From: Phlyctochytrium arcticum
Lineage: Eukaryota; Chytridiomycota; Chytridiomycetes; Chytridiales; Chytridiaceae
Length of the DNA: 64,000 nucleotides
Direction: 5' to 3'
Assembly (NCBI GenBank): GCA_025602905.1
Contig: JAHLKI010000018.1
Location: 62,001-126,000 of the forward strand
Shown here: positions 12,960-25,059 of the stretch, piece after piece
Position numbering within the stretch: the stretch's first letter is position 1
How the letters are laid out: every line of letters begins with the position of its first letter
Notes under the pieces: generated by a model
The model's database searches: none
The model's input: the letters and a program-made list of their open reading frames with translations, nothing else
Told to the model about the DNA's origin: nothing
Position numbers and translations under genes: made by a program

Positions 12960-13284
12960 CATTTACGCTTTTGGAAGAAGTATTGAACGTTGAATCAATG
13001 TTAAGTTGGTCCATCATTGGCGCACTATCGATCGGTAATATTGAACAAACATGAAACAGCATATGCTGGCAAGATCGAAAAACAACACTGGCACAATATC
13101 GGGTCAACATTAATACGATAAACAAGCGCTAAATGTTGAGACGATGTTGGAACCCATATTGGAATAATCTTGTACCTCTAATGCTGTCCTCATGTTGAAA
13201 TGATATGTGGACAACCTTGAAAACAACATTCGCTCAACAGTCGGAGTTCATGTTGCCTGATTACGTAAATCAATACTGCGGCAA
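12960..13284 (+). promoter_or_regulatory. Subterminal repeat zone and promoter side of CACTA-like element
   Basis: Non-coding stretch upstream of the transposase start. It contains many scattered copies, in both orientations, of GTTGA/TCAACA-type words, such as ATGTTGAGAC, GTCAACATT and CATGTTGAAA. The same words occur in the opposite subterminal zone at about 7256-7330. This is the usual layout of transposase or accessory-protein binding sites in CACTA elements. Confidence 0.5.
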
Positions 13285-16100
13285 GGACGTGACTAGGAAT
13301 CGTACAGTCGGGCTAGGAATCGTACAGTCGCACAGCCACCTGAAATATGGACCGCGCGCTATCTTGAATCTCCGCTCAGATTGACAAAGGTCATTCCCTG
13401 CTGTGAGATCTGTACCAAGATCTGTACAATATCCAACGTGAGAGCTGTGTACGCACTACCCAACGTCACCTTTGAGTAAGAAGAGCCGCATACTGCTTTC
13501 TTGACGAGCAGAATATAACCTATCCTTTCTATATTTCTTTTTGCCGCAGACCGTCATGATTGCTGGACCGTACAGTGATCTTATTAAAGACAGAGAAGCT
13601 TCATCAGCGATTCAAAGCCTGCAACATACCGGGCACATTACTCAAGATGGAAATAGTAGTAGTACTCAAGGTGGAAATAGTAGTACTACTATTGGGACCG
13701 CCCGGAGTGCCGATGCAGACGAACTGAAAGCGACAGCTTTTGACACCCTGGAGGAGCTCCTTACTCATGCAAAGGCGAATGCGGAAGCAAACGGTTTTGC
13801 TCTGACCAGAAGGAGTAACAATGAAAGGTTCTATCTTCAATGCGGTCGTTGGGGAACGCTCCGCGAGAAAAAGGAGGCAACCATGGAGTCTGATTCAAAG
13901 ACGCGCAATCGTTCAAGCTTACGATGCGGATGCCAATTTCAGCAATACGTTGCCCAAGACAAAAGAGGGTTAAAGGGCCCCAAAAATCTATGGTACTTGC
14001 ACGAATCCTCCATTGAACACAACCACAACAATTCCGCACCTGTAGCCTATGCTGCTTATCGACAGTTCAGCAATGTACATAAGGAGTACCTAAGGCAGCA
14101 CGCAAGAACAACGGTGAAAGAGCTGGTTTTGTCATTTCGTAAAACCTTTCCGGGTCATCCGGTAATCGATAAGGATATTCGCAACTTCCGGACGCTTGAG
14201 CAAATGGAAGCTGCGAAGGGCAGATCTGCTATAGAGTGCCTCTTGGACGGACTTCACCAACCCGAATCTAGCTATATGGTTAGCTACCAAACCAGTGATG
14301 ATGGTGCTCTTACCCACTTGTTTTTCGCTCATGAGAAGAGCGTTGAGAAACTAAGGCAATTTCCGGACGTACTAATATTGGATTGTACTTATAAAACGAA
14401 TAAGTGGCAAATGCCGCTTTTCAATATCCTCGGCATAGACAGCACTGGAATGTCCTTTACCGTAGGTTACGCGTTCTTACGGGGTGAGACTGAGGAAGAC
14501 TACACTTGGGCCTTACAGAACCTAGCTGGCCTTCTGGTAGGCAGCCGCGGGATTAAGACAGTGTTCGTGGACTGCAGCCGTGCTTTGATGAATTCCTTGG
14601 AGGCGGTCTTCCCAGGTATATTCCCAGCCGTTAATGAAAATGATTTGCGGTCTTTTAATTACTTTGCTCTAAGGTCTTAATGTTCTACTATGTATTTTTC
14701 ATATCGTGGAAAACGTGGGAGCTCAACTGCAGCGTAAATATCCTCACATATCGGACGAAGACAAGCAAAACATTCTTACTCTATGGAACGCTGTCGCCTA
14801 CGCTGCATCCTTGGAAGATTATGCTGCAGCTGTTGGAGCCATCCGCAATGTACTCGATGACTACTACCCAGCGATGCGAATGTACCTAGAGGATACATGG
14901 CTTGTGCATCATAAACGGTTTGTAAAATTTTGGACAAGCCAGGTATTAACGCTAGGCATTAGAGCCACATCGCGAGTCGAAGGCTCGCATCGCTGCCTCA
15001 AAGATTGGCTTCACAATGGGGTGGGAGACTTTTTGACCGTATTTTCCGCCATGGATACGTTCATCAACAAGCAACTCATTGACGTAGAGAACCAATACTT
15101 AAGAGAAAAAGACAGATTGTCCTCAAAGATGCGCGAAATCTTAGACGAGACACACCAAATTCGGGAGCATGTTTCCAATGTGACCTTCAACGATCACCTC
15201 CACGCCAATATCGAGGAGGCTCGCAAGCAGGGTCCTCTGCAGCAATGCAATCACCAATACGCTGTCACAATGGGCTTACCTTGTCCCGATCAAATTCGCT
15301 ATGATTACAACCTTACGATTCCGCTGTCGGCTATTCATCCCGCATGGAGATATGATCCTTGCAATGCCAGTATTGATTCCTACTTTCTCCCCGACGCGAC
15401 AACAGATTACCGTGCGCGTCTTGTCGCTGAGCTGGCAGCTGTTCAAAAGCGTTTCGATGCCCTACAAACAACATCTCAGCGACAGCGTGCGGTGCAACAG
15501 CTTAGCCAGGTGGGAGTGATCAGCGGTTCTGTCCTGAACCCGGTACGCACCAGGCGCGTCGATGTATTGGCGGAGCATCGGGCAGCATCCAAACGTCAAC
15601 GGATCGACACATCCACCCGTGCGGATCCTACTTTATCGGCGCATGTTGCGAGGGAGCAGCAGGAGCGTGCCGCCTCGTCCTCCGCCGCTAACAGGCAGAA
15701 GCCAAAGTGTAGCGTATGTCGGTCTGAAGACCACAAGGCAAACCGGTGCCCTGAAGCTCGCAGGAGAGAGGCCGCGCGTATTAATGCTGCCTGCGGAGTG
15801 AATGAACCGATTGAAGAGAAGATTGAAGAAGATATTAGTATCCTTATTGACATGTCACTTAGCTAACTCAGATATTTCAGTTTCCTTCTAGATAGCATAT
15901 GCGTATAGGGTTTCTCCTAATTTTAGTGCCAGCTCTCATGTTTTAGTAATTCACATTGTCTTCATCCGCGTCAGTCAACGACGGCCACAGGGGCCAGTGG
16001 TCAATCTGAGCGGAGATTCAAGATAGCGCGCGGTCCATATTTCAGGTGGCTGTGCGACTGTACGATTCCTAGCCCGACTGTACGATTCCTAGTCACGTCC
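13285..16100 (+). mobile_element. MULE-1, Mutator-like element nested in the CACTA-like element
   Basis: 2,816-bp element bounded by perfect 101-bp terminal inverted repeats (13285-13385 and 16000-16100) that start GGACGTGACTAGG. A 9-bp direct repeat, CTGCGGCAA, flanks it at 13276-13284 and 16101-16109; this is the target duplication size expected for Mutator transposases. The terminal repeats themselves contain a short internal duplication (CTAGGAATCGTACAGTCG twice). Perfect repeats, a clean duplication and an intact transposase gene argue for recent insertion. Confidence 0.93.
13556..15866 (+). CDS. MULE transposase with zinc knuckle (MULE-1)
   Basis: Model: join(13556..14615, 14674..15866), 750 aa, with one 58-bp GT-AG intron. 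Splicing restores the conserved block VLLCIFHI across the junction. Domains in order: an N-terminal FAR1/FLYWCH-like zinc region (about 75-165, with Cys at FYLQC and CGC and His in EHNHNN); the MULE DDE domain with Asp276 (LILDCTYKTN), Asp339 (VFVDCSRALMN) and Glu456 (RVEGSHRCLKDWL); a degenerate SWIM-like C/H cluster (QQCNHQYAV...GLPCPDQIR); and a C-terminal CCHC knuckle (CSVCRSEDHKANRC). All catalytic residues are present. It acts in the nucleus on the terminal repeats that flank it. An upstream in-frame TTG was ignored in favour of the first ATG. Confidence 0.93.
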
Positions 16101-16157
16101 CTGCGGCAATGTTACGGCCGGACAATATCGCATCAATATTCGGGGGGTTTAGGAGTG

Positions 16158-18734
16158 TAATGCTATCAGAGTACTTTATGATGGAAGAAAACCTGTCACG
16201 AGTGTGGCGCATGCCAGCTCGCGCAGTAATGATTACCGCTCTCAGGGACCAATGACACATGTCATTCGGCCGCCTGCCGCTAGTATAAAAGAACCGGAAC
16301 CCGTCACAGGTTGGAGCCGGCGGGGAAATGATCCTATAGTATTGCAGGTAAAGTTAGTAATTATCAAACAGCGGACTGGCGAAAACTTACCGCGAGCATC
16401 GTCCAGGAAAGCTTGTGCCGGTATGTATTCCTGAAAGAAATACAACTTGCTGGCAGAGGATAATATATGGATGGCTACACATAGCTTGTGGTCGGGCGGC
16501 CGCCCTCGATAGAACAGACCAATGTACGAAGCGAATGAATTGGGTGGGCGTTGACTGAGACAAGTGATAGAGTGACCAGGTCGATTTCCGAAGTGTCGCG
16601 TGACAATAGCGGTGTAATGGGAACTCAGCCTCGCTTGAACAGTCGACTTTCAACCTCTCGGAGGCGAAGTTGTCGCACGTTGATCTCGTGTGAGGGTTTC
16701 TGAAGGCCGATTTGTCGTGGGGCTAGGTTATTGATCCGGAGTTCCTCGCTATGGCTCAAGTTCCGTAAAACGGCGACCAGGCAGCGCCAAAAGGAAGGGT
16801 TTCCAGCACGATAGCAAGTCATGGTGGTGAGCACTGGCCCTTAGCGGTGATATGTCGATGTGGGGGTTGTTGTTTGGCTGACCAATTTGTCAGGAATATC
16901 TGGGGGTAAGGTAAGAAAATCAGAGCGGGGGGAGGGAGGACAGGGTGCCTTTTTATGAGGATTAAGGCCCGCTCCGCACCCGCTCATCGGGGAAGATCTA
17001 ACCCTCAAAAGGTGCCGTAATGGTTTGTTTGCGCAGGGTATTCAGACCAGCACGCGTCGCGTCAGCAACAGCTTCTAGACGAAACGCGACTGCAGGAGCA
17101 CATAGTACTGGCGTCGGAGAATAATGAGGGTCAGAATGGATTGTTGCAAGAATTAATGCTGGCGCACACCGCCTTGTTGAAGTCGAAATAATATGCTGGT
17201 CCCGAAGGGAAAAAACGTTTTGATTCCACGTTTTCCCCCTGGCGCAGACAGACGGCTTGGCGATGGAGTAAGCAGAATCGAGACTAGCCGACCAATTCAT
17301 GCCAGAACCAAATGGCGCTCGTACCGGTTTGGGTTCCCAACGGCTTTGGAGAGGTTTGATCTGCTCAGGAAATTGCAGTATATAGGACGGGTGATACTGA
17401 AATACTCCAAAACTCATCGGCTACAAAAATTGAGAAATGACACGGTTCTCAGCTTTTCCGGGCTCATGAAAGTAAAGCCCCCGTTTTGGTAGTCATGGCG
17501 GTTGATGGTTTTCACTGCACACATTCCGACCCACTCACATCTCCCAAATTTTCCCACTAAATCCAGATTGTACAACGGGCGGACCTCGCGGCTGCTCTAT
17601 AACTGACCTAACTACACGTACTATCACGTTTCAAAGGAAGATATGCTTGACCGACGGCTACCTGTCAGTACTTTGCATTGAAAGTCTGGAATACTGGTCA
17701 GCATAGCTCACCTGGAAGCGGTATCTACCAGCTCTCACGTCGATCGATAAGTTCCGCTGCGATTGGGCCACTTATTTCTACCTATTCATAGGCACACTTC
17801 ATCTCGGAGACTCTGCGGAAATTGCTCGAGCATAGAAAACTTGGGCATTGCAAGTCATTCAGTCAGAGGAGTATTTGCAAGCCCTACTCGATCAGGAACA
17901 CATCAGATCAAGGACATTTAACCCTTCTACCCCAATACAAACGGACTCGGCGATAGAAACACAGAATCCTTCATTTGTCGCAGTTCACCCTGGCCCAGCA
18001 AAACCCCGGAGAGGCCATCATTGGTGAAATCTGCACGCAAAACGCAACAACTCAAGTAGCGGGATGTGCCCCTCCATAATTTACTTGTCTTTTCACGTTC
18101 AAGATGCACAATGAATCTCAGCAGCCTGTTGCTGGAAATTAGAAATATAAATATACATAGCTTCGTAGCGATTCAACACCGCCATTATAGGCTTTTCTTT
18201 GAATACTCTGCTTATTATTACCTTGAATGTAGAGTCTGCTCTGGCGTGGTGCATTACCACACTTTACCCACGCTCATTGATGAGTGCAAAGTAATTCCTG
18301 CGAACATGCAATGAAGTCGCAGAAACAGTACTAATTTCCGATTCTGAAATATGCTCACTGCCGGGTGCATCCAGGCCGTGCCTAGCACATGAAAAGGAAC
18401 GTCGATAAGGACAGCTGTGCACCCTTCATCTTCACCAATAATTTGCATGATATTAAATTCCATTTTGCAAAAAGTTGCTATTTCCAAGTTAACAAGGTAC
18501 AAGCAATTATCTGTACAAGGCCTTTTTCCCACGCCCGCCCCTCCAAAAAATGTGTTTCTTGTCTTGCAGATACGCGCACACAGAGACAAAATAAAAAAAG
18601 TGAACAAATTACGGGTTGTTCCGCCAATGGAAACGTACGGTCTATATAAAACTGCCACCCACGAGGAGTCCGACAAACGAAAAACACAGATAAACACACT
18701 CGCACCCCCACACTCTGACAACCCAGCTGGATGT
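16158..18734. other. Intergenic stretch, no supported gene
   Basis: About 2.6 kb between the CACTA-like element and the SAPS-type gene. The longest ORFs (17000-17417 minus, 139 aa; 18254-18868 minus, 204 aa) have no recognisable family and the second overlaps the 3' end of the SAPS gene, so I do not call them. AT-rich simple sequence and short TATA-like motifs occur, but nothing diagnostic. Confidence 0.5.
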
Positions 18735-21700
18735 TTACAGATCAGCACCGTCCCCCTCAGTTCTCTCAACTTCAAGGGGCTCGTCTTCCTCGGGTATGTC
18801 GTTTGCTGATAGTCTGGATTGACAGTCTGAGACACTATTCTACCGTCATGTACAATGCCTGGACTCACCTTCGCAATGACAGATGGGAATCGGATTCGAC
18901 GGGCTGGATTTGTGGGTCCGTTGTGAAATCATCGTCCACAATCAGACTTTCGTCGGCCTAGTAATGAAAGAGTGGGTTGATTAGATTTCATACTCCAAAC
19001 GGCCGTCAAAACTTTTTCACTTTATGTACCTCAGAAATGAAGGTAGGCAGGTGATTACCGCTGCTATCAAGAGAGTCCTCGACAAGAGTAGGGGGCAGAG
19101 ATGACTCTTTCCGGTCAAAAGGGTTGTTGTCCTAAGTGGAAAAGATGAGCTTAGGAAACCGTACTGCGACCAAGGAGATCTCAACGAACCGAGTCCAGCG
19201 CCTCCCGAACATCGAAATCCTTGCTATCAAAGTTGCTACGAAAAAAAAGACAAGACGTGGTCAGAAAAAGCTCTTGGGAGGTTCGTGGGGTCAACATTTA
19301 TGTTTAACTCACCCAAGGTAATCAGCGCCAACCTCCTCCTCGTCGTCTGATCCATCAGCTCCAATAAACCGGTCAGGCAAATCCGCAACCACTTGGTGAC
19401 AAAGGTATCGCGCAAACTACAACCATGGGCAAGAAGAATATTTATTAATCATAATGGCAAAAAATAGACGGGGTTTTTCGAAAAGAGAGTGAATTCTAAA
19501 ACTGAGGGGCCCATTGGCTGCTGTTGCCCCCCTCCTCATCCACCTCCATCGGGATAAACGAGGAAAATGTTCTACAGGGCCCTCTGCGAGAAAGATGCCC
19601 ACATTTTCAATCTATTAACATTTGTTCTACCCTGAACCGACTAGCGGTACGGGGTATGGTGGTGGGTGGGGTCCAATTGCCCCGGCACAGGTCCGTCGCT
19701 TCTGCTAATCATAGTTCCCTTCCCCTGACCAGGATTTATCCGAGTTTTCCCACCAGGAGGTATCCGTCTCGTCACTGGCTCTCACCTGGTCGCCGGCTAC
19801 GTCGCCCTCAACATAGGCAGACGAATATGTTGGCCCTCCGCCGTCCAGATCATTGTCTTCTTCGTCACTATCCCGTTTGCCTGACTCGATCCGAGACTGG
19901 ACTGTATCATCGTCAGCAGCGCCAAATCCACTATTAAATCCGGTAAGAGGCATGTGATGTTGAGGTGCAGTATTGGGCCGTTGGCCACCCAGGGGTTGTT
20001 TGTCGCGCTCTTTCGTCTCCCGGAGCACACCCGCCACATACTCTTGCCAATCCTCCGCTGTCAAAGCATCTGCAGTTTACCGTGAGCATGACTGCTGCGT
20101 TTTGCATGAAGTATACGGGGTAAGAGTTACCTCCAATTTCCCCCAAAAGGTCTTCACTGCACTTCTCCAACAACTTGCACACCTCATCCGATATGTATGT
20201 CAAATGTCCCATAAAACCCAACCGCACCCCATGCGTTTGTGATCTTTATTGAACGAGCTTTAGATCGTGCGTAAAATCAGTCATGATAATGAATACATAC
20301 TCTTGGAAGTCATTATCACGCTGGGCAGCAGTGATTCGTTTCGTAAGAACGCCGTCTTTGAATATCTTGAAGGAGGAAAAAAATGTTAAACCACCGTCGT
20401 CAATAAGCTCAGCAAAGACCTTACCGAAAGAACCAGCTTTCTAACGACAGACTTGACTGCAACCATCTGTTCTTCTACAGGCGTGGCCGGACTTGCTACT
20501 TCAGGACTTGGTGGGGCATCGTCCTTGTCCTCCGAACTGTCATCATCGGTCTTTGTTATGCTAGGCGGCTTTCCAATAACGGCAGTGCTTGTGTACGAGT
20601 ATGTGTTGAAGACTTTGGCAATCATGTCGTAGACTACGGAATGAAGGAAATTGTTCCAGGGGAATTTGAAGAATAAGTCCTATGTTTCAAAGTATTAGTT
20701 ATCCACGAGTATTTGAAAAGGAAGGGATAGATGTCGTACCAAGCACACGGGGAGAATTTTGGCATCGATAAATTTGTCGGTAATGACAACCAATTCATCA
20801 GCGACGGATGTGGAGGCGATGGGTCTTGGCGGCTTTACTTCATGCTCTCCTTCAGAATCACTGCTGGCAGCTTGTACGGTATCGGTATATCGAACAGTGA
20901 TTAAACGTTCAAACAGGGGACTTGAAGTATATAGGTATTGCAGGTGGAGGATTTCGGCAAACAGCTCACACGTCTTGAGTCGTTCTGATCCCAGTGGTAA
21001 TTGAGTGCCGATTGTTGTTTCCACTGATCGCTAGGGACAAAAGTGTAAATTGCACACGTCTTTGTGTAAACCGCCATTCCCCTTACGTTGTTACGGGGAG
21101 CGTGAAGAAGTTCGGCAAACTGCGTCAATCGTTGACCAATCACCCGTAGTAAATCGTTAAGATCTGTAGCGAGTGCTCGGAGCTTGTCATCAGATGGTGG
21201 AAAGCCGCCTGATCGCTGTTGCTGCAAGGACTGAAACTGGTGCTGCTGGTATTCAGCCTGCTCAATCTCACTATAGAGAATGTGTTACTTAACCTGTACA
21301 TGGGCTGCCGCGCATGTGTCCTTTACATACCTGCAATACCGGCGGATCAACTCGATAATGATATTGATTCCATTTGTCAACGTACTTCCGGCGTAGGGGG
21401 CGTCTTTCTGGAGCATTTGACGTACGAGCTGCTGCATAATGGCCTCACTTTCGAGTATACATTAAAAACTCATTTCATTCCGTGGCGCAAGCTGCCAGAT
21501 TTACCTTTTTAACTCCTCCACAAGCGCATTACCGCCGAGTCCTAGCGGTGAGGGTTGTTCTCCAGCACCAATCATTTGTTCTTGGGGGCCTATTGCAGAG
21601 TAACTCACAGCAATAACGTCCAAAAGCGTCTGAGCTGCCGTATTATGGATCTGAAAAACAGGAAATCTGAGTTTTCAATTCCTTCGGAATACAAGCACGT

Positions 21701-22638
21701 CAACAAACCTCTGATTCCAAGTTTGGATCCAGTCTGGTAATCAGGGTCGGTACAAGGCCTTCTTTACTCAACCACTATACAGAGGTTAGACATAGGGCCT
21801 CAATGGTTCATAAATTGGATAGCTTACCTCAACAATACCATTGCCCTCGGGGACCTCTTCTACACTAATGAGTTTGAGCAAAAAATCTGCGATGGCAGAA
21901 CTGCTAATTTGATTGAGAAGCCGGGAAACAACATTTGGCTGTGCGCGCACAAATGCAATCATCTAATAACGACAAGATCAGGTTGGGAATAGAAGTGACT
22001 TTGAGAGTGATCCGATCCGTACCTCCGGCATCTTCTTTTGTAAGAGCACACTGTTGACTTTGGAGAAGTAGCTTGAAGTCAGAGGGTTCAGTGGTGCTGG
22101 TCGATCAAGCAATTTCCAAAAATCGTCCAGCATGGAAACATTCGCCATGATCGCATCGCATATGGAGAAAACCTCGCAACTCAAAATCTCACTAGCAAGG
22201 TATGGGAATCTGAAAACCAAGGGTTAGCGGGATGGTCATGAGGAGACAATCGTGCAGATAACTCACTTGAATTGCTTATTTTCGTCCAAGTTCTCAGCCG
22301 TTATATAGCCTAAAAGTTGTTGCAGGTTTTCCGGTTTGCACAAGCTGTAAAGGAAAATTGAATTGAGATCGGGCTTCATACAACATCAGCATATCTAACA
22401 AAACGTCTCCGAGATCGCAATCGTACGTCCATATCGCAGGATAACCCCCCTCCCAGTTCTTTCCTGAATCGCGCCAGAACGTCAAATCGCTTACTTACAA
22501 TTCCAATAACTTTGAATTGTGCGCCTTGCATTCTTGCAGCAACTCCTCTTCCTCCAGAAGCTCCTCCAACGTAACTCCCTCCTTGTCCAGCAAGCCGTCA
22601 ATGGCCGAAGCACTATGGAATCCGAATCTCCAAAACAT
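18735..22638 (-). CDS. SAPS-domain regulatory subunit of PP6/Sit4 phosphatase
   Basis: Multi-exon gene with a dozen or more short introns. It starts [20 protein letters not shown], the hallmark N-terminus of SAPS proteins (human PPP6R1-3, yeast Sap155/185/190), continuing into [17 protein letters not shown]. Exon 1 (22499-22638) ends at GTAAGT and joins [14 protein letters not shown]. Later exons encode [33 protein letters not shown], the [12 protein letters not shown]...IADFLLKLI block, and [19 protein letters not shown] near 21.35 kb. All of these are alpha-helical repeat positions of the SAPS domain. The tail (about 20.1-18.74 kb) is acidic and Ser/Asp-rich and ends at the TAA at 18735-18737. 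The protein should hold the PP6/Sit4 catalytic subunit in TOR- and cell-cycle-linked dephosphorylation. The exon count is approximate; identity is firm. Confidence 0.9.
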
Positions 22639-22979
22639 CGCGTGTACGGGAGGGAAGAGATTGGCGCGGAGAGAAGAAGGGACCAAACGGTCAAACACAC
22701 AAACGTCAAAAGTCGCTGTGCTTCAAGTCCTTATTCCAGTCTTGTTGGTAGGGGGAGATGGCGGCTGATCAAGAGTTTTGGTGGTGGTTGTTTTGCAATC
22801 CGTTTCTGCCCGGTCGCACGGCACGTCGCTCCAGTTCTCCCTCTCAAAGACCGGCAGCTAGGGTTGGCTGCGCGACCGCCAGAAAAGGGTACATTGCCAG
22901 AATTCGGAATTTGAAAGTTCTTGATTTGCAACCTGATTTGCGACAACAGGGTTCTAACTCACAGATCGACATTGTCAAG
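22639..22979. promoter_or_regulatory. Divergent promoter region, SAPS gene / mitoribosomal gene
   Basis: 341 bp separate the two opposed start codons, so both genes must draw their promoters from here. No clear TATA box is seen; the segment is mixed GC with CT-rich parts typical of compact fungal promoters. Confidence 0.5.
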
Positions 22980-23465
22980 ATGCTACCAAAGACATTTTCG
23001 GTACGGTCACTGCAGAGGAACTTGAACTTTGGGCTAGGCGCCGGGGTCAAGCTGCCAGGCGTCAAGCGGATCGATGTGACCTTTGGCAAAGATACGTGTC
23101 CCGCCAAAGCAGCATTGAGGTATGGCGACCTTCCCTACACAGAGATGTTCTTACTTACCAACTCATGTTATTACAGCTCGCTCTATGTCAATGAGCTTCC
23201 TAGACTCCATGTTGCGAATCCCACCATCTCTTTCCGTACACTTGCCGAAGAACCTACTTCCCACCTATCCATCCTGCTCGGTAAGACCTAGCCACACCAT
23301 TCGATTTTATTGGTAGCTTACCAGACACGATTTGATGCAGAAAACGAGAAACAAATTACTATCAATCTGCACGAGCTGCGATCATCAAAAGAAATGTATC
23401 GACGGCTAATTGACATATCACAACCGCCTTCTGATGCTGGAACTGCCGCCCCTATTGTAGAGTGA
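22980..23465 (+). CDS. Mitochondrial ribosomal protein, L51/S25/CI-B8 fold
   Basis: Model: join(22980..23119, 23177..23280, 23341..23465), 122 aa, three exons with in-phase GT-AG introns of 57 and 60 bp. The protein is basic at the N-terminus (MLPKTFSVRSLQRNLNFG), then has a beta strand (VKRIDVTFG), the helix containing AALRLYVNELPRLHVANP and a second strand pair (ISFRTLAEE, ITINLHELRS). This is the thioredoxin-like order of the L51/S25/CI-B8 family, which includes mL43, mS25/mL61-type mitoribosomal proteins and complex I NDUFA2. Length and the lack of the CI-B8 cysteines favour a mitoribosomal member; which one is not certain. The gene ends 342 bp before the convergent Bin3-type gene. Confidence 0.65.
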
Positions 23466-23807
23466 AGCTTTACTACCATACCAATCTCCTTCCTGCCACT
23501 CGATCATCTTTATTTATGCCATGCTCCTGTCTTGACCACCTTTTTTTTTGAAAAACGTAAACCTTCTAAAGACGTCCATCGCGCTAGGGGGGTGGTTTGA
23601 CTTTGTTTACGATCGAGGTGATTGGGTGGACTCTCGTCGAGCTTCCACCTCTTGCAGTTGACGACGGCCTGCTATCGTTTTCGACCCCATGTGCGATCTT
23701 CGGAAGCTGCACCGAGAATGATGAACATTCCTGCAATTCCCAAACTCTTCGCGGGGTTCATGAAGGGAGATCCAAATTCATATCAAAAGTAAAGAAACTA
23801 CCTGCCT

Positions 23808-24938
23808 CTACTTTCGACAAAACAGTACGGACCGAGCAAACCCACCGAGGGCCTGCCCCTCAGCTGGACCCCCCGTCAAATAACGAACCTCCGAGAACTT
23901 TCCCTCCGTTTCCAAATACACCTTAAACCCCTCTGGCTTCAACTTAATCTGCCTATAATGGTTTGACATCTCCTCCGTCAAATTCAGTCCGCGCTTCCGG
24001 TAGCTCGTAAAGGGCTGTACTTCCAAAATGAAGATCCCACCCTTTTTGAGGGAGTTGAGAGACTTGCGGAAAAAGAGTTTAAGGCCCGCGTCGCCGTGGT
24101 TGAGGTGAATCCATTTATTGACGGAGAGGGCGAGGAGGGTATCGTAAATTTGGTCGCTTGAAGAGGGGTTGGGTTCATGGAGCCAGTCGCCACAGCGAAA
24201 GGTTACGTTGGAGGGAAAGCTTGGCGATGGTTGGGTGTCAGGTGTAGCGCTTGCAGTTGGATGATGTATAAGTGGGATTTCACTATACGAGTAAATAGCA
24301 CTTTCCGGAAAATAATCGTACGAATCCAAATCCGGTCCTTGCGTCTCCGCAACAACATCCATGGCATCCCCACCCCCTTCCACCTCGTCCAGATCAGCGC
24401 CCTCCTCCCTCGCAATGGATCCTCGATGTACCAATTGTCCTCTAGCCTTCCTCACCAATCCAATATCAATATCCACCCCTTCGATGATCCTTGGCCCCAT
24501 AAACTGCCCAACGCAAATTGTCAAAAACCCAGCATTACATCCGACATCAAGCACCTTTTTCTCTCTGAACCAGGCCGGATCAAAAAGTGCCAGTCGAGGG
24601 TCAACCCGGGCGTGCGGGCCGACTCGTTTTGAGTAGTAGTGTTGGTAATTTCCGAGGCCTTCGTGGGGGCGAAGGGGGGGTTTGGATGTGCTGCTGCTTG
24701 TTGGGGTAGGGGTTGAGGGTATACATGTCTTTTGATTTGATGCTGAGCGACGGGAGAATCGGTTTTGAGGGGGTGGGGAAGGGTGTGCTTTCGAGACTGT
24801 GGGAGGAACTCCAAGAGCAACTTTTCCCCAAGCTTTTGTGGGTCGTTTACGTGATGGGACTGGTCGTTGGTAGGGAGTTTTAAGGTGCGCCAGGTATGGA
24901 TTGGGTGGTGGAATGCCCGCCGTTTCTTGGTCAGTCAT
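23808..24938 (-). CDS. Bin3/MEPCE-type RNA gamma-phosphate methyltransferase
   Basis: Single-exon ORF of 376 aa. After a Pro/Ser-rich basic N-terminus comes the family-specific entry motif GLGNYQHYYSKR, then the SAM-binding motif VLDVGCNAGFLTICVGQFMG and IIEGVDID (acidic residue for the ribose). A low-complexity insert is followed by LLALSVNKWIHLNHGDAGL, the Bin3 signature, and GGIFILEVQPFTSYRKR. These are the defining blocks of the Bin3 domain (human MEPCE, fission yeast Bmc1), which methylates the 5' gamma-phosphate of small nuclear RNAs (7SK in animals; U6 and telomerase RNA association in yeast). The acidic insert around residues 175-235 is longer than in animal enzymes. Start chosen at the first ATG. 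Confidence 0.9.
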   Translation of the reverse strand: MTDQETAGIPPPNPYLAHLKTPYQRPVPSRKRPTKAWGKVALGVPPTVSKAHPSPPPQNRFSRRSASNQKTCIPSTPTPTSSSTSKPPLRPHEGLGNYQHYYSKRVGPHARVDPRLALFDPAWFREKKVLDVGCNAGFLTICVGQFMGPRIIEGVDIDIGLVRKARGQLVHRGSIAREEGADLDEVEGGGDAMDVVAETQGPDLDSYDYFPESAIYSYSEIPLIHHPTASATPDTQPSPSFPSNVTFRCGDWLHEPNPSSSDQIYDTLLALSVNKWIHLNHGDAGLKLFFRKSLNSLKKGGIFILEVQPFTSYRKRGLNLTEEMSNHYRQIKLKPEGFKVYLETEGKFSEVRYLTGGPAEGQALGGFARSVLFCRK

Positions 24939-25059
24939 TTTCGGTGTTTTATGTTGGTTTACGTTCTTCGATCTTGTTTGGATCTTGGATCGTTCAACCG
25001 GAAACCTGAGATGCCTGTCCTGGTGGGGGAGACGATGGGCACTAAATCCTGAGCTCCGC

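Larger units (their letters stand above)
7241..16157 (-). mobile_element. CACTA/EnSpm-like DNA transposon with nested MULE
   Basis: The ends are inverted copies of CACTCCTAAAC (7241-7251 and, reversed, 16147-16157), flanked on both sides by TA, consistent with the 2-3 bp duplication made by CACTA-type transposases. Inside are a five-exon transposase gene (9085-12861), a second five-exon gene (7577-8829), both on the minus strand, and subterminal zones rich in GTTGA/TCAAC motifs at both ends. Subtracting MULE-1 and its 9-bp duplication leaves an element of about 6.1 kb. Both genes can be translated through all inferred introns without a stop, so the element may be fairly young, although MULE-1 now separates its promoter side from the right terminus. 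Confidence 0.8.

Noticed and set aside
17000..17417. 139-codon minus-strand ORF
   Set aside because: No family, no splice context, and an overlapping plus-strand ORF of similar quality; treated as chance.
18254..18868. 204-codon minus-strand ORF
   Set aside because: It runs through the last intron and exon of the SAPS-type gene in a different frame and has no family resemblance.
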